DNA of 64,000 bases from Flaveria trinervia (taxonomy: Eukaryota > Streptophyta > Magnoliopsida > Asterales > Asteraceae). The stretch is taken from positions 39,713,518-39,777,517 of the forward strand of contig CM046452.1 of NCBI GenBank assembly GCA_025506515.1, read 5' to 3'. This document shows, piece after piece, positions 11,266-19,919 of this stretch (the stretch's first letter is position 1; every line of letters begins with the position of its first letter). A program made the position numbers and the translations under genes. The notes beneath the pieces are model-generated. The model did no database searches. It was not told the DNA's origin and was given only the letters and a program-made list of their open reading frames with translations.

Positions 11266-11737
11266 GCAAATTAGTTGCTTTTTCTGGTAGTGACTATGCA
11301 GGGTGTAAGTTAACCAGAAAGTCAACTTCTGGTGGATGTCAATTCCTAGGCAACTGTTTAATTTCTTAGCAGAGTAAGAAACAAACATCTTTGCTACATC
11401 CACTGCTGAAGCAGAGTACATTGCTGCTGCAAGTTGTACATCTCAGGTACTCTGGATTCAGAACCAACTTTTGGATTATGGCATTACAGAGACTAAGACT
11501 CCATTATTAATGGATAGTGCTTCAGCTCTTTGCATTGTCAAGAATCCTGTCCAGCATTCTAGAACCAAACATATAGAGATCACACACCATTTTATTAGGG
11601 ATTGTTTTGAAAAAGGTCTGATTGATCCAAAGTTTGTGCCTAGTGCTGATGAGCTTGCAGACATTTTTACTAAGCCTTTGGATAGTTCAACTTTCCAAAA
11701 CCTAGTGTTAAGGCTTGGTATGCTGCAGCTAAAATAA
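11266..11737 (+). pseudogene. E3 pol: RNase H
   Basis: Starts near LVAFSGSDYAGCKLTRKSTS and ends LADIFTKPLDSSTFQN...LGMLQLK-stop. A stop and a frameshift near 11370-11390 separate the two halves. The catalytic Asp of the SDYAG block and the downstream DSASALCIVKNPVQH block are present. The domain removes the RNA strand of the RNA:DNA hybrid. Confidence 0.82.
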
Positions 11738-12352
11738 GTGACAACTACTGATGATCTCAGTAAACAAGTACTGATGATCATTAGTAAACATGTCACAAAT
11801 AAGTACTGATTCTGTTACAAACTACTGATGTAGTTATAACTACTGATGTTAGTAAAAACAGATACGTACTGATGTCCTATGAAACAACTGAAAACAGCCA
11901 AAAAGACTGATGAGTAGGTGTTGAGGACAATATGAAATAGTTGAAAAGCAAAGAATTGACGAAAACTACTTATGGGAATTTTCTCTTCAGTCGTTTTACA
12001 ACTGCTGTTTCATCTTAAACAACTTAACAAAACCAATGTCTTTAGTAGTTTCACAACTACTGATGACTAACACCAAGTCTTCACTCGTTTACAACAACTG
12101 ATGACAAAACCATGTCTTCAGTAGTTTCACAACTACTGATGACTAACACCAAGTCCTCAGTTGTTTCCAACATCTGAAGCCAAACCATGGTTTTCAGTAG
12201 TTTTATAACTGCTGATGCCTAAAACCAAGACTTCAGTTGTTTCAACCTCTGAAGGTTAATATCATGTCATCAGTCGTTTAAAACTACTAATCCTACAGAG
12301 CTTCATTATCTCAAACCTAACATTCAAAAACTCCAAACCTTCTCTCACATTA
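11738..12352 (+). promoter_or_regulatory. E3 spacer between pol and aORF: dyad array, probable aORF promoter
   Basis: No ORF. It holds about 50-bp degenerate tandem units in which CTTCAGTAGTTTCAC is followed by AACTACTGATGAC, so each unit forms a dyad. Variants include CTTCAGTCGTTTTAC, CCTCAGTTGTTTCC and CATCAGTCGTTTAAA. These are the family I LTR U3 motifs. The TATA box seen at this place in E7 is missing here; only TTTAAAA near 12280 remains. The aORF ATG follows at 12353. Confidence 0.65.
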
Positions 12353-15300
12353 ATGGCGACCATGCAGCTTAAACCAAGACACAACTGTGTTGCCTACCTT
12401 ACCAAATCACCCTTCTGGACGAAGTTTGATACTGCCATTGATCTAATGGTCCATTCTCCATACAAAACGACCTTCCTTATCAATCCTACAATTTATGCAA
12501 AATCCCTAAATCATTTCTGGACGAACGTTACCCTTACCACTGGGAGAATGACACCGAGTCTCTCCAATCGTTCGTCAACTACCGTAAGGTGGTCATCACT
12601 CTGGAAATCCTTCGCCAAACCCTACAACTGGATGATGCCACCTTCCCTACTGGATATTCAAAGGGCACCACTGATCTATCCTTTGCCCAACATGGATACC
12701 AGGGTAACCTTAGCACTTCTACCATCCTAAAGAAGCATTTCCATGACGCGGAACGCCTTATTTTTCATATGGTGAATGTCTGCCTAGCCCCTAAATGTCA
12801 ACCAGGTGGCAGCAGGTATTCTTCTCTATCCTTGAGCAATAAAACTTAAATTTTTCTGCAATAATATTTCATGAACTTAAGGATATGGTCTCAAAACCTA
12901 TTGCTAACCGATGCATATTATATCCACGGTTCATAGTGGCCATTATAGAGAACCAGCTGAAAGCTGAGGGACTTGTTGGCCTTGGAGTCCCTGCCATGGG
13001 TGTATTGCCTGAGGTATACTCCAGGCACAACTCAGACCAGTCACTCAAACAGGTTGCCAAGCTGCGAAAACCCATGCAGCTGGAACCCACAACCACCACC
13101 TCCAAATCCAAAGTCCCCACCAAACCCAAACACAAGAATCCTAAAACGGCTACTCAGGGAAATGAGTCCCCTGAGGATGTCCCTGCAACACAAGTGCAGG
13201 ATATATCTACTCGCCATAATCCCCCAGTAGCTACAAGTACTCACCTAACCTCAACCGCTCAGGCTTCCTCTCAACAGGAGCCTGCAGCAACCACATTTGG
13301 GGCACCTATACATCTGGAACCTTCCTCATTTGAGGACATTGCCATTGAAACGCACCACTCTCCCCGGGTGCATACTGCTTTCACACCATCTCCCACTGCA
13401 ACCGCCCCCCAAAGTCCTACCATAATAGTTGCAAAAGTGCTGACTCAGTTGCATTCCTCACCCCCTCCCCTGATACCAATCAAAACTGGGATAGCCTCAA
13501 CAATTGAGGGGGAGGATCCAAATGCTTCTGATAACCCACAGCACATGGGTTACAATGTTCCATCTCCAAGTGTAGAAACGGAGATTAGAACATCTGGTGA
13601 GGCTGCCACTTCTCCTGCTTCAGCATATGATCAGGATGCAGTTGGTAACATCCATAAGACCTCACCAGAGGCAACTGCCAATGAAGGACATAGTCCTGAG
13701 GCAGGAAGTCCCCAGTACCAAGAACAAGGGGCACATGCTAATACTGGTCTACACTCAGAGCATGTACATCCTAATTCTATCAGGAGGTCAGGTGATTCAA
13801 CAAACACTGATGATGACCTGGGCTTCTTTTATGATGTTTTAGCCCAAAATACCATCCTAGAGAATGAGGTAAGCAGACTCAACGAGCTGCTTGCCAAAAT
13901 GTCTCAGGATCTAAGTCCATCTACCGCAATCCACCAACAGATGGCACCTTCCTCTGAAGGTCTCTTATACATAGAGCCACTCCAAAACACTCAGCCACCT
14001 GCCTCTACTTCTGGCACTATCTCTCAGGGACAGAACCCCCCTGAGCAAATAGCTGCTATCTTTCAAAATTCCTTACCTCTCATCACACCAATTATCACTG
14101 ATATAGTGATTAAAACCCTTGATGAGAGGCTTCCTTGATAGAGGAAGTTGTGAGCACAAGGCTTTCTGACAATCAAACCCTTGCAACCAATGCAACCAAA
14201 AAGGGGGAGATTCAGTCAGTGAAAGCAAAATGAAAGAGGATTGAAGATGGGAAAGAGAAAGAAAAAGAGATAGAGGTGGAAAATGAGAAGGAGTTGGGTG
14301 TAGAGACTGAGAAGGAGAAGGCAAAAGAAGCTGAAATGGAGAAAGTGACTGAAAGTACTAAAGACTTTCATGTCACATACAAGAAAAGGAAGAGTGGAAA
14401 GAAGGAGAAGGAGTTGGAGAAAACGGTGAAGGAGGCTGATGCCCAACACAACCGATCAATGGATAACATCATTGATCAGCTGTTTAGGCAAGGTCATGAC
14501 ACTGAAAAACTTGACTCAGAAATTAGAAGATTGGAGAGTGAAGAAATCCAAGCAAGATGAGCAAGTTACAGTGTGTTGGAAAGGGAAAGGTTGGAAATCA
14601 TGATCAGGTTCATAGCTAAGTATCTTGGAAGATCATTGATTGAAATCAAGTCATGGTCCAGGGAGAGCATCTTGGCAATAACCACCAAGATTTGTTCGTT
14701 TGAAGTATATACCAAAGGGCTGGTCATTGAAGCCTTGAATGAAGCTGGTGCTGGGAGCAGGACTGAACTAGTCAAACAATCTAAAGCCTCACTTACATTC
14801 AAAATTCTAGAACAGCCTGTCAAAATTCCCACACCAAAACCACCATAACCACAACCCACTAAACCAATTCCCTTACCCACAAAACCAATAGCCGATGATG
14901 TACCCATGAAGAGGAAGAGAAGGGTACTGAGGCTAGAAGAGGAAGAAGAAGATAATGATGAAGATGAAGACAGGCTGCCAATCTCAGCTGTTATACAGTT
15001 GCCTAAGGCCATAAGTCACCCTCCAACAATTACTCCTTGAATCTCAAAGGCAAATTGTGAAAGTGAAGTTAGAAGAAGAAGAGCTTCACAAACAACATGA
15101 TGAGGAATTGTTGAGAAGAGTCGACAAAGCATACGCTGCCACATCTTCAATCATCAATATGAAGAAACATGCTCAGAGATTATACACTCTCAGACATACC
15201 TTTCAATATCAAAAAGAGAGAGTGAGGATTTGGCTTGATCCCAGGGTGTCTCATAGGATTCAAAAGAAAAATATTTCACAGAGATACATTGGCCAAGTAA

Positions 15301-15820
15301 AGAAGATTGTAGATGAAGTGATCTCACTGGCCTTTGTAGTATCACCTTGGGAGATCCTAGATGATTCAAGAAAGCCTATAAAGCTAAACTGACCCCACAA
15401 AAGATGCTGGAGAATAAAGTGGTGAAAAAGGGGTTAGTGTATAGGAGGCTTGAGGAAGTTAGAAAGAATGAGCTCCAGTTGTTCTTAGAGGGTATTCACC
15501 CAGATGAATTCGCATATAGAGTCATAACAACTATGGAAGTAAAAAATGGGAAGCAGGTCAAATACCTCTCTGAGTATGATAGGCCAGAGTCACTCTTTGA
15601 AAGAGAAGCAGAAGAGCTTACCATGGAGGAACAAGTAACTTCCTTGAGGCCTATACAAGGAGTCTTACAAACTCATATTTGGGAAGTAGATCTCATGGAT
15701 GGGGTAACAACTCTATGTCCAGTTCCCCAAGATAGAGTTCCCATCCATCCTTTGTCAAACAGATCATTGAGACTTCTTTCCAGGCCTATGCTTACAAGGG
15801 TCACTTCTGAGCTGATCTAG
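12353..15820 (+). pseudogene. E3 aORF (extra ORF), broken
   Basis: The start ATG at 12353 gives MATMQLKPRHNCVAYLTKSP, matching the E7 start. N-terminal block: NPTIYAKSLNHFW near 12480-12520, then the LYPRFI motif near 12918. A long P/S/T-rich stretch (about 13080-13700) is followed by a coiled coil (NTILENEVSRLNELLAKMSQ) near 13840-13900. The KKGEI motif covers a PPT-like run at 14198-14210. Then come a K/E-rich helical region, an acidic tract (about 14930-14975), LRHTFQYQKERVRIW near 15190, and a tail ending TSELI at 15820. There are frame breaks near 12720-12885, 14138-14235, 14558, 14846, 15040 and 15390. No signal peptide or transmembrane helix seen. It belongs to a family of unknown function found beside plant copia elements. 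Confidence 0.78.
14198..14210 (+). other. PPT-like run inside E3 aORF (candidate central PPT)
   Basis: AAAAAGGGGGAGA is embedded in the coding sequence for KKGE. The same bases occur at the same place in the E1 and E7 aORFs and in the E5 aORF from another family. It resembles a plus-strand primer. Confidence 0.4.
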
Positions 15821-15896
15821 AAGACAAAAAGACCAATCTTTCTACCATAATAAGTAGGACATCTTCAATAAGCTTAAAGGTTTTGGCTGCATTGGT

Positions 15897-15908
15897 TCAG
15901 GGGGAGTT
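15897..15908 (+). other. E3 PPT
   Basis: TTCAGGGGGAGT run adjoining the TGTTGG of the 3' LTR remnant. Confidence 0.75.
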
Positions 15909-15997
15909 TGTTGGACCAAAAGAACAAATGAGCCAGATCAGAAAAACCTTTAAGTCCCACAAGAGATCACACAACTGCTAAAGACTTGATCAGCTGT
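15909..15997 (+). repeat. E3 3' LTR fragment (89 bp)
   Basis: Matches the first 89 bp of the E3 5' LTR, up to GATCAGCTGT. It then switches without a gap into E4 RT coding sequence (VARMEAIRIFLAYA). The shared TGT at the switch suggests microhomology. The junction marks a deletion that removed the rest of this LTR and the 5' part of E4. Confidence 0.82.
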
Positions 15998-17291
15998 GGC
16001 GAGAATGGAAGCAATCCGTATCTTCCTAGCGTATGCCTCTTACATGAAGATTAAAGTTTATCAACTGGATGTAAAAAATGCATTCCCTCATGGTGAAATC
16101 TAGGAGATAGTGTATGTTAGTCAACCCGAAGGATTTGAAGATCCGTATCATCGAGACAGAGTTTACAAACTAGACAAGGCTCTCTATGGGCTCCACCAAG
16201 CCCCAAGAGCTTGGTATGAAAAACTCTCAACTCATTTTGTGAAACACGGCTTTTGCAGAGGAGTAATTGATTGTACATTGTTCATCAAAGAAAAGGATGG
16301 TGACTTACTGCTATTCAATTTTATGTTGATGACATAATCTTCGGCTCGAAGAACGAAGAACTATGTTAAGAATTTGAAGGAGTAACGAAAGCTAAATTTG
16401 AGATGAGTGCCATGGAGAGATGAAGTTCTTTCTCGGGTTACAGGTGGATCAGACACCAAAGGCATATTTCTACATCAGACCAAGTATATAGGTGATATCC
16501 TAAGTCAGTTTGATATGGAGAATGCTTTGGCAGTTCGGACTCCACTTGCTACAAACCATGACGTAGCACCCGACGAAAATGGTGATCAGGTGGATGACAC
16601 CATGTACCGAGGAATGATCGGATCCCTCATGTACCTCACTGCCTCAAGACCTGATATCATGTACGTGACGTGTCTCTACTCCAGATATCAGGCGAAACCG
16701 AAAGTCAACCAACTCATTGGAGTCAAAAGGATATTTCGTTATCTGAAGGGTACACCAACACTTGGGTTGTGGTATCCTCATGACGATGACTTTGAGCTTA
16801 CAGTGTATAGAGATTTAGATTATGGCGGCTGTAAAATGAAGTACAAGTCAACTTCAGCAGGATCTCAATTCTTTGGAAGAAGACTAGTCACGTGGCAGTG
16901 TAAAAAGCAAAAATCGGTTGCTCTGTCAACTTGTGAAGCTGAATACGTTGCTGCTGCAAGCTGTTGTTCACAAATCATCTGGATTCAACAACAAATGTGG
17001 GACTACGGTTTGAAATTCTTTGACACTCCTATATTTGTTGATAATTTTGCTGCTATAGCCGTAACTAAAAATCCGGTCCAACATCCTAAGACCAAACACA
17101 TCGGAATTAAATATCACTTTATACATGATTGTTTTGAAAAGAATTTAATCGATGTTGTTAAAATTAATACAGACTTTCAATGCGCTGACCTCTACACAAA
17201 AGCTTTTGATAAACCAAGATTTTTATATCTGTTAGAGGTCAACGACATTAAAAAGAAAAATGAAGTGATTCCAGACGATGACAGTACATAG
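15998..17291 (+). pseudogene. E4 pol: RT and RNase H
   Basis: RT begins at VARMEAIRIFLAYA; the earlier part is deleted. VYQLDVKNAFPHGEI is followed by a stop, then YVSQPEGFED and KLDKALYGLHQAPRAWYE. YVDD lies at 16322-16333 in a shifted frame. A frameshift near 16420 precedes IGSLMYLTASRPDIM. RNase H is one open stretch ending near 17291, with DYGGCKMKYKSTSAG, CEAEYVAAASCCSQ and FVDNFAAIAVTKNPVQH. The catalytic SD of the first block reads RDLDYGG, a possible loss of the usual Ser-Asp context. Confidence 0.82.
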
Positions 17292-17367
17292 TCCGACGAG
17301 TAGACTTATTTTTTATTTTATTTTATTTTATTTCATCGCCTATTAAAATTCTAAACGCAAAAACATT

Positions 17368-17378
17368 TTAGGGGGAGA
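17368..17378 (+). other. Internal PPT just after E4 RNase H
   Basis: TTTAGGGGGAGAATA occurs 77 bp after the end of pol, followed at 17382 by TGTTAAATTAG. It has the same AGGGGGAG core as the terminal PPTs of family I and E9, and the same location as the internal PPT of E9 (54393). It may mark a former 3' end of the element, or a second plus-strand primer. Confidence 0.5.
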
Positions 17379-18655
17379 ATATGTTAAATTAGTATTAAAT
17401 TAGTTGTTTTAATTTCAGTACTTAAAAAAACGAGGGAGGAGGACAGTGTAGCTTATAGAAATGAGATCGTATATGTGATACTGATTTAGTGTTTATGTAA
17501 AATGATAGTACACAGGAACAAAGAGTTTGGGACTGTAAAAGAATGTATTAGATTAAGATGCAAAATTTGAAGTATAAGTCTGAGAAATCTAAGCAATGTA
17601 AAAGGAAAATGATAGTAAAACTAGCTGCTACTATGGTAACACAAAGTAATTAGACCTAGACGTTGCTAGACCACTACATGATATGTCGATTGATTCAACA
17701 CAATAGATGATTAGACCTAATTGGTGATTTCAAGCTCAAACTAAGTTGTTCAACAAGCTGTGGGTTATCATCTTATCCCTGGTTAACACAATCAACGAAG
17801 TTCCAATAAGGGGTGATGAGCAAAATAAACGCCACAAATGTGTGCAGATGGCCATAAAAATTGAGGAAAGCACATGAAAAATTCAAAAAGCAATCAAGCT
17901 AATAACCTATGTTGTTGGTGTGATCTGTGCAAAAAGAATATAATTGCTCAAACATGAAGATAGGTTGTGTGCTTCTCTGCCATGCGGTGGCACTAACCTG
18001 AGGATAAGCATAACCTGAATATTCTAGAATTCCTTATTGTTTGCGCCTCTCTACTGTGCGGTGGCACTGACCTGAGGCTTAGCATCTCTTTAAAAGCTCT
18101 ATAATAGTTCTTCTTATAAACTACCCATAGACCGCTCAAAAATCTCCTGAGGAACGTTGATTACCATATAAGCGTAGGATCCACAAATGCTTGTTGAAAT
18201 AATCAAACCTTAAATCATCACCAATGTGTGTCAAAAATCTATGTATGGGTTTAAGTGGACAAGTATACTTACAATCATCGTGGCTGTAATTCTTGAAAGT
18301 CCAAATCATTGTGTGTGTCTTACAGCTCTAGTATGTTTCCTAAACTTGCTAATGACTCTCGATGAAAACAAGAATCTAGCATCAAAAAGCTTTGGTAAAA
18401 TGTCCCAAATGATTTGATAAACCTGTATGATTCCATAATGAATCGGTCCAGTTATGATCAAAGTTACTTGACGCTATACTGTCCAGGAAGAAAAATTTGG
18501 TAGATAGTTATCTTAGGATTTCAACCTCACGCAAAAATACAAGAATATGGTTTTAGCTTTGTTTTATGTCTAGTTGTTTACTTCAATTAATTTCAGTTAA
18601 TTTAGTAGGTAAATGTCGGACTACGCATTGGAAGTCAATCTGGGATTCACTCACT
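17379..18655 (+). other. E4 spacer, first part: no gene recognised
   Basis: AT-rich sequence without a supported ORF. The only internal structure I see is an imperfect direct repeat of about 40 bp, where 17975-18013 and 18048-18087 share GCGGTGGCACT-ACCTGAGG. The start TGTTAAATTAG after the internal PPT looks like an LTR start, but I cannot find a matching LTR end. Confidence 0.5.
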
Positions 18656-18659
18656 AAAA

Positions 18660-18801
18660 GGTCACGTCTGAGGTGACCAATGGAGTTTTTCAAATGTAAA
18701 AAGGTCACGTCTAAGGTGACAAATTATTTTGTTGTTAAAAGGATCACGTCTGAGGTGATCAACAGTTTTTTTAGGTTAAAATGGTCATGTCTGAGATGAT
18801 C
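18660..18801 (+). repeat. Four spaced hairpins GGTCAC-N7-GTGACC in E4 spacer
   Basis: Units at 18660-18678, 18703-18721, 18742-18760 and 18783-18801, about 40 bp apart. The loop GTCTGAG is kept (GTCTAAG in unit 2). Unit 3 changes both arms to GATCAC/GTGATC. Unit 4 changes to GTCAT/ATGA on both arms. The paired changes keep the dyad. Confidence 0.75.
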
Positions 18802-18884
18802 AATGGTCAAAATGTCTTATGAAGAAGTAAAAGGGCTAAGTGTATGAATGGTCATAAGTTCAAACTCATAAGTATGAGCCATTC

Positions 18885-19200
18885 GCATGACTGGACCATG
18901 AATATGGACCAGTCGTACGATTGGACCATACGTATGAGCCCAATGGCACGACTAACCCACACGTATGGACCAGACGTGTGATTGGATCATAAGCATGGGT
19001 CAATCCATACAATTGGATCATCAGAATGAACCAATCGCATGAATGGAGGTGACTGAATGAGACAGTCGCACGACTGAAACCTAGTCGCACGACTGAAACC
19101 TAGTCGCACGACTGAAGGTTACCGACTGTGCCAGTCGCACGACTGAGCCTCAGTCGCACGACTCAAGAGTGCGAATAGGTTCAGTTGCATGAGTGGAGGA
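18885..19200 (+). promoter_or_regulatory. E4 spacer array of CAGTCGCACGACTG dyads
   Basis: Perfect or one-off copies at 19063-19076, 19082-19095, 19101-19114, 19132-19145 and 19151-19163, roughly 19 bp apart. More decayed copies (for example CAGTCGTACGATTG) extend back to about 18885. Arms CAGTCG/CGACTG flank a 2-bp centre. The same motif is arrayed in the E4 LTR U3 (23535-23690) and in E6. A TATA box follows at 19209. Confidence 0.75.
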
Positions 19201-19208
19201 AACCCTAG

Positions 19209-19217
19209 TATAAATAG
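19209..19217 (+). promoter_or_regulatory. TATA box upstream of E4 aORF
   Basis: TATAAATAG immediately follows the dyad array, in the same order as in the family II LTR (E6: array, then CCTATAAATACC). It lies about 700 bp before the aORF ATG. A second dyad array lies between, possibly in a 5' leader intron ending TTATAGCAG at 19918. Confidence 0.5.
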
Positions 19218-19589
19218 AGGGGGAGTTGGTCGCAGTCACTCATCACCCCTAAATCGCCCCTAAATCGCATGATTGTACCGTTACGCTGCCAAAATCTTGA
19301 TTGAGTGTTATAGACTAATTACTGTTGTTTCTAATGATCTCTCGTGATTATATAGGAAATGTGCGGCGTTATCCACTCAAAGGCTCATCAAATCGTGCCC
19401 TAAATCGACACAATTGAGCCCTAATAAGAACCGAAACTTAATATACAAAATAAACCTTTAAAACTAAGTAAATCGCTAACTTAAAATGTGTTAGATCTTG
19501 ATAGGAATGATTGCGAGTCTAATGGGCCAAACCACAACGTTTAACTTAATTCTAGTTTTGCTCAAAATTTGAATTTAAATGAAAACACA

Positions 19590-19840
19590 GACTGTCATGC
19601 GATTGGACTTATTGATGAACTTCAATCGCACGACTGAGCTAGGCAAATGGCACAATCGCATGACTGAGCTAGGCAAATGGCACAATCGCACGACTGTACC
19701 ATGCGTTTGAGTTCAGTCGCACGACTGTGTCAACCACATGGGACAACATACGACTAAGCCCAGTCGCTTGCTCAATCGCACGATTGAGATCAATCGCACG
19801 ACTTAGACTCAGTCGCACTTTCCATTCGCACGACAGAACA
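19590..19840 (+). repeat. Second CAGTCGCACGACTG array in E4 spacer
   Basis: Decayed copies such as CAATCGCACGACTG, CAGTCGCACGACTG and CAATCGCACGATTG lie between the putative promoter and the aORF start. It has the same motif as the first array. Confidence 0.65.
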
Positions 19841-19919
19841 GAACGAGTCAAGTCCAATAAATTGAATTGTCATTCAGTTACACACACTCTAATGTTTATC
19901 TATCTTGTGTTATAGCAGC

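Larger units (their letters stand above)
4309..15997 (+). mobile_element. E3: SIRE-like Ty1/copia element (family I), nearly complete
   Basis: Contains in order: 5' LTR, degenerate PBS, leader, gag, a 357-bp-offset tandem duplication, pol (PR, IN, RT, RNase H), motif-array spacer, aORF, PPT, and the first 89 bp of the 3' LTR. The 3' LTR ends abruptly at 15997, where E4 RT sequence starts. The base order matches E7 throughout, although E3 is older-looking with many frameshifts. The 5 bp before the element are ATTTA; the matching right-hand target copy has been lost. Confidence 0.88.

Noticed and set aside
12353..15820. Envelope gene making the element a plant endogenous retrovirus
   Set aside because: Position after pol matches the env-like ORF of some Sireviruses, but I see no signal peptide, transmembrane helix or cleavage site in any of the six copies.
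17975..18087. Imperfect 40-bp direct repeat in E4 spacer as a regulatory element
   Set aside because: Only two copies, not seen in the family II LTR, and no dyad symmetry.
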